Shown here in pieces: positions 27,430 through 35,591 of a stretch of DNA of 58,413 nucleotides. The DNA lies in contig JAKITQ010000017.1 of the NCBI GenBank assembly GCA_021647985.1, forward strand, positions 1-58,413, given 5' to 3'. A program made the position numbers and the translations under genes. The stretch comes from Flavobacteriaceae bacterium (GTDB lineage: Bacteria > Bacteroidota > Bacteroidia > Flavobacteriales > Flavobacteriaceae). Below the pieces are notes generated by a model. It saw only the letters and a list, made by a program, of their open reading frames with translations. It was not told the origin of the DNA and searched no databases. Each line of letters begins with the position of its first letter. Position 1 is the first letter of the stretch.

Positions 27430-28752
27430 ATGCTCAAACAACTTGTTATTACTGCTGTTGAAACTAAAGACGTTCGTTTTCCAACAAGCCTGTCTTTAGA
27501 TGGGTCTGATGCCATGAATCCCGATCCAGATTATTCGGCAGCATATGTAATTTTAAAAACCAATAACCCAAAATTTGAAGGTCATGGATTAACTTTTACA
27601 ATTGGTCGTGGAAATGAACTTTGTGTTGCGGCTATACAATCATTATCATCATTAATAGTTGGGAAAACTTTAGTTTCTTTTACTCAAAACATGGGTGAAT
27701 TTTGGAAGATGATTACAGGCGACAGCCAATTGCGGTGGTTAGGACCAGAAAAAGGTGTAATACATTTGGCAACAGGTGCTATTGTTAATGCAGTTTGGGA
27801 TTTGTATGCGAAAGTAGAAGGAAAGCCTTTGTGGAAATTATTAGCAGATATGAATCCAGAACAATTGGTTTCCTGTATTGACTTTACTTATATTACCGAT
27901 GTAATTACGCCTGATGAAGCTTTGAAGATTTTAAAGGAAAAAGAAGCAACTAAAAATGAGCGAATTGATAATTTACTAAAAAATGGATACCCTGCTTATA
28001 CTACTTCGGCTGGTTGGTTAGGATATTCAGATGATAAAATGCGGCAACTTTGTAGAGAAGCAAAAGCTGAAGGATTTAAACATATGAAGATAAAAGTAGG
28101 ATCAGACTTGCAAGACGATATGCGAAGAGCATCCATTATAAGAGAAGAAATTGGAGATGATTTACAACTAATGATGGATGCCAATCAAAAATGGGATGTA
28201 GATGAGGCGATAAAGAATATGGAGTCGCTTAAGCAATTCAATCCGTATTGGATTGAAGAGCCTACAAGTCCGGATGATATTTTAGGTCACGCAAAAATTG
28301 CCAAAGCCGTTGCACCCATAAAAGTCGCAACCGGCGAACATTGTCAAAATCGTGTAATGTTTAAACAATTAATGCAATCAAATGCTATCGGAATTTGCCA
28401 AATAGATAGTTGCAGAGTAGGAGGTGTAAACGAAATATTAGCTATACTTTTAATGGCAGAGAAATTTAAAATTCCCGTTTGCCCCCATGCTGGTGGGGTG
28501 GGATTGTGCGAGTATGTACAGCATTTATCTATGATTGATTATATTTCAATTAGCGGTTCGCTAGACGAACGAATTATAGAGTATGTGGATCATTTACACG
28601 ATCATTTTTTAGATCCGGTTGTAATAAAAAACGGTTGTTATATGCCCCCAAAATCACCTGGTTATAGTATAACTATGAAAGCAAAATCTTTAGATAAGTA
28701 CAGTTTTCCAAACGGAAAAATTTGGAAAACAATAAATAATAATAAAATATGA
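27430..28752 (+). CDS. L-fuconate dehydratase (enolase superfamily)
   Basis: About 440 residues. It converts L-fuconate to 2-keto-3-deoxy-L-fuconate (EC 4.2.1.68). Family marks are the opening VRFPTSLSLDGSDAMNPDPD, typical of fuconate dehydratases, and the KxK base motif in HMKIKVGSD. Magnesium ligands sit in MMDANQKWD, WIEEPTSP and TGEHCQN, and the catalytic His in CPHAGGVG. Everything looks intact. I place the start at the ATG at 27430; a TTG at 27403 is in frame but less likely. It is the first gene of the catabolic operon, and its last bases overlap the next start (ATGA). Confidence 0.93.
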   Translation: MLKQLVITAVETKDVRFPTSLSLDGSDAMNPDPDYSAAYVILKTNNPKFEGHGLTFTIGRGNELCVAAIQSLSSLIVGKTLVSFTQNMGEFWKMITGDSQLRWLGPEKGVIHLATGAIVNAVWDLYAKVEGKPLWKLLADMNPEQLVSCIDFTYITDVITPDEALKILKEKEATKNERIDNLLKNGYPAYTTSAGWLGYSDDKMRQLCREAKAEGFKHMKIKVGSDLQDDMRRASIIREEIGDDLQLMMDANQKWDVDEAIKNMESLKQFNPYWIEEPTSPDDILGHAKIAKAVAPIKVATGEHCQNRVMFKQLMQSNAIGICQIDSCRVGGVNEILAILLMAEKFKIPVCPHAGGVGLCEYVQHLSMIDYISISGSLDERIIEYVDHLHDHFLDPVVIKNGCYMPPKSPGYSITMKAKSLDKYSFPNGKIWKTINNNKI

Positions 28753-29522
28753 AATTTAATCTTAAAAACAAAATTGCTATCGTAACGGGTGGTGGAAGCG
28801 GGATAGGAAAAGCTATTTCAAAAACATTAGCTGAGCAAGGGGCTTTTGTACATATTCTCGATCTTAATAAAACGGATTGTCAACAAATCGTACAAGAAAT
28901 ATTTAAGGATAATAATTTGGCTGAATTTCATTTGTGTGACGTTTCCAAACAGGAAAATGTAAATGAAGTATTTCAGAAAATAAGTAAAAAACACAACATT
29001 GATATATTGGTTAACAATGCTGGTATTGCACATATAGGTAATATCGAAAACACGGAAGTTAATGATCTAGATAGATTGTATGAAGTAAATGTAAAAGGTG
29101 TGTACAATTGTATGTTCGCTTGCATTAAAAACATGAAAAAAAATGGTGGGGTTATTCTAAATATGGCATCCATTGCATCTACTGTTGGTATTTCTGATCG
29201 TTTTGCATATTCTATGACAAAAGGAGCAGTTTTAACCATGTCGTATTCCGTGGCTAAAGATTATATCAATTATAATATCAGATGTAATACAATTTCCCCA
29301 GCAAGGGTACATACCCCATTTGTTGATGGATTTATAAAAAATAATTACCCAGGCGAAGAAAAAGAAATGTTCGATAAATTATCAAAAACACAGCCTATTG
29401 GTAGAATGGGAAAACCAGAGGAAATTGCAAATTTAGCATTATATTTATGTTCAGATGAAGCTTCGTTTATTACAGGTACAGATTTCCCTATAGATGGTGG
29501 ATTTATAAAATTAAATGGTTAA
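28749..29522 (+). CDS. SDR: 2-keto-3-deoxy-L-fuconate dehydrogenase
   Basis: This 257-residue short-chain dehydrogenase has the NAD-binding GGGSGIGKA, NNAG and the catalytic Ser with Y-S-M-T-K. In the non-phosphorylating fucose route this step oxidises 2-keto-3-deoxy-L-fuconate to the 2,4-diketo acid. The role is assigned from position: it overlaps the dehydratase by four bases and precedes the diketo-acid hydrolase by 11 bases. Sequence alone would only say SDR. The other SDR at 32.4 kb is better matched to fucose dehydrogenase, because it sits with the lactonase and transporter. Confidence 0.85.
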   Translation: MKFNLKNKIAIVTGGGSGIGKAISKTLAEQGAFVHILDLNKTDCQQIVQEIFKDNNLAEFHLCDVSKQENVNEVFQKISKKHNIDILVNNAGIAHIGNIENTEVNDLDRLYEVNVKGVYNCMFACIKNMKKNGGVILNMASIASTVGISDRFAYSMTKGAVLTMSYSVAKDYINYNIRCNTISPARVHTPFVDGFIKNNYPGEEKEMFDKLSKTQPIGRMGKPEEIANLALYLCSDEASFITGTDFPIDGGFIKLNG

Positions 29523-29533
29523 AAATAATAGAA

Positions 29534-30391
29534 ATGAAATTAATAAGATTTGGAACAATTGGAAATGAAAAACCAGGAATTCAATTAGACAATGATATCA
29601 GAATTGATGTGAGTGCTTTTGGAGAAGACTATACAGAAAGTTTCTTTGGTAGTAATGGATTAGAACGTTTAAAAAAATGGTTAGAGTCCAATCAGAAAAA
29701 TTGTCCGGTTATAGATAATGATTTACGTTTGGGTTCGCCATTGTGCCGCCCTTCAAAAATAGTTTGTGTGGGTTTAAATTACGCCCAACATGCAGCCGAA
29801 AGCGGAATGGCACTACCTACCGAGCCGATTTTATTTTTTAAAGCTACAAGTGCGATTGTTGGACCCAATGATGATTTAATTATCCCAAAAGGGAGTAAAA
29901 AATCAGACTGGGAAGTAGAATTAGCTGTTGTAATTGGTAAAAAAGCATCTTATGTTTCTAAAGAGAATGCCATAAACCATGTTGCCGGATATGTTTTGCA
30001 TAATGATTATAGCGAAAGAGAATTTCAATTAGAAAAAGAAGGACAATGGGTTAAGGGAAAAAGCTGTGATACCTTTGCACCTATCGGACCTTTTATTGTA
30101 ACTACTGATGAAATTTCCAATCCACATAATTTAAATTTATGGTTAAAATTAAATGGTGAAATTGTTCAAAATAGCAATACTTCCGATTTTATTTTTGATA
30201 TACCAACAGTAGTGAGTTATATAAGTCAGTTTATGACTTTATTGCCTGGCGATATTATTTCTACTGGTACACCATTTGGAGTTGGATTAGGTTTTAGTCC
30301 TCCAAAATATTTAAAACCAGGTGATATAGTTGAATTGGGAATTGATGGTTTGGGTACTTCAAAACAACAGGTTAAAGAATTTAAAGCATAA
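29534..30391 (+). CDS. FAH-family 2,4-diketo-3-deoxy-L-fuconate hydrolase
   Basis: This 285-residue protein is of the fumarylacetoacetate hydrolase fold. It has CVGLNYAQHAAESG, the metal-binding stretch SDWEVELAVVIGK, VLHNDYSERE and a C-terminal GDIISTGTPFGVG. In fucose catabolism this enzyme splits 2,4-diketo-3-deoxy-L-fuconate into pyruvate and L-lactate. A flavin L-lactate dehydrogenase gene follows four bases later, which fits exactly. Other family members act on oxaloacetate or acylpyruvates, but the operon makes the fuconate role most likely. Confidence 0.9.
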   Translation: MKLIRFGTIGNEKPGIQLDNDIRIDVSAFGEDYTESFFGSNGLERLKKWLESNQKNCPVIDNDLRLGSPLCRPSKIVCVGLNYAQHAAESGMALPTEPILFFKATSAIVGPNDDLIIPKGSKKSDWEVELAVVIGKKASYVSKENAINHVAGYVLHNDYSEREFQLEKEGQWVKGKSCDTFAPIGPFIVTTDEISNPHNLNLWLKLNGEIVQNSNTSDFIFDIPTVVSYISQFMTLLPGDIISTGTPFGVGLGFSPPKYLKPGDIVELGIDGLGTSKQQVKEFKA

Positions 30392-30395
30392 AATC

Positions 30396-31544
30396 ATGAA
30401 TCTATATTACAACCCAAATTATCCAACTATTTCAGATTTGCGGCGAAGAGCAAAAAAGAAAATCCCAAAATTTGCTTTTGAGTATTTAGATGGCGGATGT
30501 AATGATGATATCAATCTTTTAAAAAACAACGCTGACATCCATCAAGTTGAATTACAACCTGAATATTTGAATAAGCATACCCAATCTACAATGAAAACTG
30601 ACTTGTTTGGGGTGCAATATGACGCTCCATTTGGTATTGCACCAGTGGGTTTACAAGGTTTGATGTGGCCAAACTCAGCAGAAATTTTAGCTAAAGCAGC
30701 ATTAGAGGCTAATATTCCTTTTATATTAAGTACAGTAACTACAAGTAGTATTGAAAGAATTGCCGAAATCACAAACGGGAAAGCATGGTTTCAGCTCTAT
30801 CATCCAGCTGAAGAAAGGGTTACTGATGATATTTTAAAACGAGCGGCTGATGCCGGATATGAAGTATTGGTAATCTTAGCAGATGTACCTACGTTTGGTT
30901 ACCGACCAAGAGATATAAGAAATGGATTGGCAATGCCACCAAGAATGACACTTTCTAATATAATTCAAGTGTTTGGAAAACCAAATTGGGCGCTTCAAAC
31001 CTTAAAACACGGTCAGCCCTCTTTTAAAACTCTTGAGCCGTATATGCCCAAAAATCTAGATTTAAAACAGCTAGGCTTGTTAATGGATAAAACATTTTCT
31101 GGAAGACTGAATGAAGAAAAAGTTAAAAGGTTAAGAGATAAATGGAAAGGTAAAATTGTAATCAAAGGAGTTGTTAACCCCACTGATGTTAAAAAATCTA
31201 TCGATTTGGGTTTAGACGGAATTATTGTTTCTAATCATGGCGGTAGACAATTAGATGCTGGAGAATCATCAATACATGCCTTGCAAAAAATTATAAAAGA
31301 GTATCAAGGAAAAACTAAAATAATGATTGATGGAGGTATAAGGTCGGGACCTGATATTGCAAGTATGTTGGCGTCAGGTGCAGAGTTTACTTTTATGGGA
31401 AGACCATTTATGTATGGTGTAGCTGCATTAGGAAGTCAAGGAGGTACACATACCATTAACATTTTAAAAATACAATTAGAGCAAATAATGAATCAATTGT
31501 GTTGTAAAAGAGTAGAAGATTTTCCAAATCATTTGATAAAATGA
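30396..31544 (+). CDS. lldD: FMN-dependent L-lactate dehydrogenase (alpha-hydroxy acid oxidase family)
   Basis: About 382 residues from the ATG at 30396; the longer in-frame extension back to 30330 lies inside the previous gene. Family marks are FAFEYLDGGCNDD, APVGLQGLMWP, WFQLYHPAEE, the active-site His/Arg motif SNHGGRQLDAG and the FMN phosphate site MIDGGIRSGPDI. It oxidises L-lactate to pyruvate and passes electrons to the respiratory chain or oxygen. In this operon it uses the L-lactate made by the diketo-acid hydrolase. Its stop overlaps the start of the lactonase gene (ATGA). Confidence 0.92.
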   Translation: MNLYYNPNYPTISDLRRRAKKKIPKFAFEYLDGGCNDDINLLKNNADIHQVELQPEYLNKHTQSTMKTDLFGVQYDAPFGIAPVGLQGLMWPNSAEILAKAALEANIPFILSTVTTSSIERIAEITNGKAWFQLYHPAEERVTDDILKRAADAGYEVLVILADVPTFGYRPRDIRNGLAMPPRMTLSNIIQVFGKPNWALQTLKHGQPSFKTLEPYMPKNLDLKQLGLLMDKTFSGRLNEEKVKRLRDKWKGKIVIKGVVNPTDVKKSIDLGLDGIIVSNHGGRQLDAGESSIHALQKIIKEYQGKTKIMIDGGIRSGPDIASMLASGAEFTFMGRPFMYGVAALGSQGGTHTINILKIQLEQIMNQLCCKRVEDFPNHLIK

Positions 31545-32365
31545 CCATAGATAGTCATCAGCATTTTTGGAAATATAATTCAGTACGAAATACTTGGATT
31601 GACGAAACAATGCAGGTGATTCAACGAGATTTTCTTCCAAAAGATTTAAAACCAATTCTCGAAAGAAACGGAATTGATGGATGTATTGCTGTACAAGCAG
31701 ATCCATCTGAAAAAGAAACAGTTTTTTTACTCGAATTAGCCAATAAAAACTCGTTTATCAAAGGCGTAGTAGGTTGGGTTGATTTATGTGCTAACGATGT
31801 TGAAGATAGATTAAATTATTTTTCAAAATATCAAAAATTTAAAGGTGTTCGTCATATTGTTCAAGCCGAAAGTACCGATTATTTATTGCAAAATGATTTC
31901 CAAAATGGGATTTCAAAATTAGAAAAATTCAATTTGGTATATGATATTTTAATCCGGAAAGAGCAATTGGAAAACACGATTAAATTGGTAAAAAAGTTTC
32001 CAAATCAAAAGTTTGTGTTAAACCATATTGCAAAACCTAATATTAAAGAAGGTGAAATGGAACCATGGAAAACGCAAATTAAGAAATTAGCGGAAAATGA
32101 AAATGTATACTGCAAAATTTCAGGTATGGTTACCGAAACGGATTGGAAGCGATGGAACTATAAAGATTTTATTCCCTATTTAGATATTGTTTGCAATACA
32201 TTTGGAAAAGACCGAATTATGTTTGGATCTGATTGGCCGGTATGTTTACTAGGAGGGAATTATGGCAGTGTCTTATCTATTCTAAATAAATATATTGAAG
32301 CATTTACTAATGAAGAAAAATATAAAATAATGTGCAATAATGCGGTAAAACTATACGCACTCTAA
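31541..32365 (+). CDS. Amidohydrolase: L-fuconolactone hydrolase
   Basis: This 274-residue amidohydrolase 2 protein (COG3618 type) has the N-terminal metal motif DSHQHFW, a later His in LNHIAKP and the C-terminal catalytic Asp in FGSDWPVC. Relatives open sugar lactones such as L-fucono-, L-rhamnono- or galactonolactone. Between the lactate dehydrogenase and the fucose dehydrogenase it should hydrolyse L-fuconolactone to L-fuconate. It overlaps the upstream gene by four bases and precedes the next gene by 10 bases, so translation is probably coupled. Confidence 0.9.
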   Translation: MTIDSHQHFWKYNSVRNTWIDETMQVIQRDFLPKDLKPILERNGIDGCIAVQADPSEKETVFLLELANKNSFIKGVVGWVDLCANDVEDRLNYFSKYQKFKGVRHIVQAESTDYLLQNDFQNGISKLEKFNLVYDILIRKEQLENTIKLVKKFPNQKFVLNHIAKPNIKEGEMEPWKTQIKKLAENENVYCKISGMVTETDWKRWNYKDFIPYLDIVCNTFGKDRIMFGSDWPVCLLGGNYGSVLSILNKYIEAFTNEEKYKIMCNNAVKLYAL

Positions 32366-32375
32366 ACTTATTATT

Positions 32376-33155
32376 ATGGATTTAAATCTTAAAAACAAAG
32401 TGATCCTTGTAACGGGAGGTTCTAAAGGAATTGGTTTAGGTATCTCAAAGATGTTATCAGAAGAAGGTGCAATTCCTGTAATAATTGGAAGAAACAAAGA
32501 GAGTGTTTTAAAAGCCGTTTCAGGTTTTGAAAAAAGAGGTCAACAGGCATATTACGCCTTGGCTGAGTTAACCAATCCTAACGAATGTAAAAATGCAGTA
32601 CAAAGAATAATCAAAAAATTTGGAAGTATTGATGGTTTGGTAAATAATGCCGGATTAAATGATGGTGTTGGACTTGAAAATGGAAATTATGAAGATTTTA
32701 TAATATCGATAAAACGGAATGTTGCTCACTATTATTATATGGCCCATCTGGTGCTACCATATCTTAAAAAAAGTAAGGGCTCAATAGTAAATATTGGTTC
32801 AAAAACAAGTGTAACGGGCCAAGGTGGTACTTCGGGTTACGCGGCATCGAATGGAGGTAGAGACGCTCTTACAAGAGAGTGGGCTATAGATTTGTTACCA
32901 TACAGTATTAGAGTAAATGCTGTAATTGTTGCAGAATGTTATACACCTCAGTATAAAAATTGGATAAAAAAGTTTCCTAATCCAGAGGAAACGTTAAAAG
33001 AAATCACGAAACATATTCCATTAGAAAATAGAATGACAAGCGTTGAAGAAATTGCAAATACAGTTGTGTTTTTACTGTCAGAAAAATCTAGTCATACCAC
33101 AGGGCAATTGTTGTTTGTAGATGGTGGTTATACCCATTTAGATCGCTCATTATAA
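32376..33155 (+). CDS. SDR: L-fucose dehydrogenase (catalytic Lys replaced)
   Basis: This 259-residue short-chain dehydrogenase has the cofactor motif TGGSKGIGLG, NNAG, and Ser142 and Tyr155 at the usual 13-residue spacing. The expected lysine four residues after the tyrosine is Asn159: the motif reads Y-A-A-S-N. By position it should oxidise L-fucose to L-fuconolactone with NAD(P), feeding the lactonase upstream. The replacement would normally weaken an SDR, so either this branch uses another residue or the copy is impaired. The rest of the protein looks complete. The FucP gene follows after 19 bases. Confidence 0.82.
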   Translation: MDLNLKNKVILVTGGSKGIGLGISKMLSEEGAIPVIIGRNKESVLKAVSGFEKRGQQAYYALAELTNPNECKNAVQRIIKKFGSIDGLVNNAGLNDGVGLENGNYEDFIISIKRNVAHYYYMAHLVLPYLKKSKGSIVNIGSKTSVTGQGGTSGYAASNGGRDALTREWAIDLLPYSIRVNAVIVAECYTPQYKNWIKKFPNPEETLKEITKHIPLENRMTSVEEIANTVVFLLSEKSSHTTGQLLFVDGGYTHLDRSL

Positions 33156-33174
33156 CATTATAATTAAAAATAAA

Positions 33175-34491
33175 ATGAATTCAAATAAAAAAATTCCCAT
33201 AGTATCTAAGTCAGTACTCGTTCCGTTTATTTTAATAACTTCTTTATTTGCTTTGTGGGGATTTGCCAATGCGGTAACCGACCCAATGGTACAAGCATTT
33301 AAAAAAGTATTAGAATTATCAAATTTACAAGCAGCTTGGGTACAATTGGCATTTTATGGCGGATATTTTTGTATGGCATTACCAGCAGCATTGTTTGTTA
33401 GAAAGTATTCGTACAAAACAGGAGTACTTATAGGCTTGGCATTATATGCCGTGGGTGCTTTATTATTTTATCCAGCAGCAATTACAGGACAATTTGTTTT
33501 TTTCTTACTGGGTTTATACATCCTTACTTTTGGCTTGGCATTTTTAGAAACCACAGCCAATCCTTATATTTTAGCAATGGGCGATCCAAAAACAGCAACC
33601 CAACGATTAAATTTAGCGCAAGCATTCAATCCCGTGGGTCTTATTGCGGGTCTATTAGTTGCACAACACTTTGTTTTAAAGAAATTACAATCAGATGATA
33701 TAGAAAACTACGCCACTTTAGCAGAAGCTAAAAAAATACTTATTAGAACATCCGACTTGATGGTAATTCGAAACCCATATGTGATTTTAGGAATTGTAAT
33801 CATAGGAGTTTTCATATTAATATTAGTTAATAAAATGCCTCAAGCAAAAAATGAAGGAGGAAAACCTAGTATTTCAAAAACCTTTTCAGATTTATTTCAA
33901 AATAGAAAGTATATTTTGGGTGTTTTTGCTCAAGTATTATATGTAGGAGCTCAAATTATGAGCTGGACTTATATTTATCAATACGCTGAAGGAATAGGTA
34001 TGGAAAGTGAAGATGCAGCTAATTATCAATTTTTAGCCTTTATCCTCTTTTTGGTTGGGCGAGCCGTTGGAACCTATATGTTGCGTTTTATGAGTGGAGG
34101 GAAGTTATTAATGTCATTTTCGATTGCAGCAATAATTTGTGTCGCAGGAACTATTTGGACTCAAGGAATAGTTGGCTTATATTTTTTAGTGGGAATTTCC
34201 TTTTTTATGTCACTAATGTTTCCAACTATATATGGGATTGCACTTGGAGGGCTTCCTGAAGAAGAATCAAAAATTGGTGCAGCAGGTTTGGTAATGGCGA
34301 TTGTTGGCGGTGCTTTAATGCCACAGTTACAAGGATTAATAATCGATGCGGGAGGGCATGGTGTAAACGATATTTTAATTGCAGGTGTTTCCGAAGTAAA
34401 CTTTTCGTTCATTTTGCCATTGTTTTGTTTTGTTTATATTGCTTGGTACGGCTATATTGTTTTCAAAAATTACGAATTAAAAACCATTTAA
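33175..34491 (+). CDS. fucP: L-fucose:H+ symporter (MFS, FucP family)
   Basis: This 438-residue major facilitator protein has about 12 membrane helices. FucP-family traits are the opening LFALWGFANAVTDPM, the acidic residue in FLETTANPYILAMG, LAQAFNPVG and the late SLMFPTIYGIALGGL. It carries free L-fucose across the inner membrane with protons, after the periplasmic fucosidases have released it. It lies between the fucose dehydrogenase and the mutarotase genes, matching the first steps of the pathway. Some family members carry glucose or galactose, but this operon argues for fucose. Confidence 0.92.
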   Translation: MNSNKKIPIVSKSVLVPFILITSLFALWGFANAVTDPMVQAFKKVLELSNLQAAWVQLAFYGGYFCMALPAALFVRKYSYKTGVLIGLALYAVGALLFYPAAITGQFVFFLLGLYILTFGLAFLETTANPYILAMGDPKTATQRLNLAQAFNPVGLIAGLLVAQHFVLKKLQSDDIENYATLAEAKKILIRTSDLMVIRNPYVILGIVIIGVFILILVNKMPQAKNEGGKPSISKTFSDLFQNRKYILGVFAQVLYVGAQIMSWTYIYQYAEGIGMESEDAANYQFLAFILFLVGRAVGTYMLRFMSGGKLLMSFSIAAIICVAGTIWTQGIVGLYFLVGISFFMSLMFPTIYGIALGGLPEEESKIGAAGLVMAIVGGALMPQLQGLIIDAGGHGVNDILIAGVSEVNFSFILPLFCFVYIAWYGYIVFKNYELKTI

Positions 34492-34493
34492 AT

Positions 34494-34823
34494 ATGAAAC
34501 GATATTGTTTAGCCTTAGATTTAAAGAAGGATAAAAAACTCATTGAAAAATACAAAGAATACCATAAAAATGTATGGAAAGAGATATTATTAAGCATAAA
34601 AGCTAGCGGAATTGAAAACTTAGAAATTTACTTGACAGACAATAGATTATTTATGATAATGGAAGTGAATGATAGCTTTTCGTTTGATAAAAAATCTGAG
34701 ATGGATAGCAAAAATCCAAAAGTGCAAGAATGGGAGCAATTAATGTGGAAATATCAACAGGCTTTACCTATGGCAAAAGAAGGAGAAAAATGGATATTAA
34801 TGGAGAAAATATTTTCAATTTAA
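34494..34823 (+). CDS. L-rhamnose mutarotase family protein (likely fucose mutarotase)
   Basis: A 109-residue protein of the RhaM fold (COG3254), with CLALDLKKD, a YKEYHKNVWKEI segment carrying the usual His, NLEIYLTDNRLFMIMEV and a C-terminal WEQLMWKYQQ. These enzymes speed the exchange between alpha and beta anomers of 6-deoxy sugars. Fucosidases release one anomer and the dehydrogenase may need the other. The ATG at 34494 lies two bases after the transporter stop, and a longer in-frame start at 34425 would sit inside fucP. It is the last gene of the operon. Confidence 0.88.
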   Translation: MKRYCLALDLKKDKKLIEKYKEYHKNVWKEILLSIKASGIENLEIYLTDNRLFMIMEVNDSFSFDKKSEMDSKNPKVQEWEQLMWKYQQALPMAKEGEKWILMEKIFSI

Positions 34824-34928
34824 TCAATTTTTGGATTTAATTCCCTAACTTTCAATTGTGCATTTTATATTGAAGAAAGATTAAACTACAAATTAATACT
34901 TTGAAATATGATGGTGTACAAAAAGTGT

Positions 34929-34977
34929 ATCTGAATAATTAGGTATTTTCATAACTATAGAAATACATATATCAGAT
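34929..34977. terminator. Nested hairpin downstream of the fucose operon
   Basis: Outer arms ATCTGA/TCAGAT and inner arms GTATTT/AAATAC can form a two-part stem about 105 bases after the last gene. No U-tract follows, so its role as the operon terminator is tentative. The rest of 34824-35256 shows no intact gene; a frame at about 34998-35095 gives a short open segment of unknown origin. Confidence 0.3.
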
Positions 34978-35256
34978 AGGTAAGCTATATACTAGATAAA
35001 ATAAAACCCCGAATACGACCCGATTATTCAAAAAATGAGATTAATGGAGCAAGCATTATTATTGGGGCTAAAGGTTTTTATGCATAAATTTTAGCTAGTC
35101 TGAATAAGAAGAACGTTACATCTTTTATGCCTCTAAAAAAATAAGAAAAAACTACCTTTATTTACTTATTTAAGTTCATCTTTTGCCCAACTTCTTCGTT
35201 GTCCTAAAAAATAACTTACCCATTACCAAAAGGTAACTCAAAAGTTATTTTTTACT

Positions 35257-35559
35257 CTAGCCTCGAATTTGAACAAAATATAACCTTTTGCAACGGTCTT
35301 TAATTATTTTAGATTTCTTATTTCGCAAAGGTTTTATAACAATACCTTGTATTCCTAATTTACGGTACTTGGTAAGCCACTTCACTAAACTTTGTCTACA
35401 GACTCCTAAATAATCTGCAACTTCATCTTGTGTTTTGAATTTTTTGCTCTTCAATAAAATTAAACATAAAATACGCTTCTCTTATTTTATACTATGCTGT
35501 TTGGATTGCAATAATTTTAATTCTTCTAAACTCTTTGATATTACTAATTTTGAATTCAA
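35257..35559 (-). pseudogene. Helix-turn-helix transposase fragment with internal stop
   Basis: Read on the minus strand from about 35559, the frame gives NSKLVISKSLEELK and then KQHSIK. A TAA stop at 35482-35484 follows, and the frame resumes with EKRILCLILLKSKKFKTQDE, a helix-turn-helix (VADYLGVCRQSLVKWL) and LTKYRKLGIQG. This is the N-terminal DNA-binding part of an IS630-like or related transposase. The catalytic domain is absent and one in-frame stop is present, so the gene is dead. Like the fragment at 3.3 kb, it lies at a boundary between gene blocks. Confidence 0.6.
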
Positions 35560-35591
35560 ATTATTAGACTAATATTATAATTAAATTGGTA

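Noticed and set aside
30330..30395. N-terminal extension of the lactate dehydrogenase
   Set aside because: It overlaps the previous gene in another frame, and the family's start matches the ATG at 30396.
34425..34493. N-terminal extension of the mutarotase
   Set aside because: It lies inside fucP; the known family length fits the ATG at 34494.
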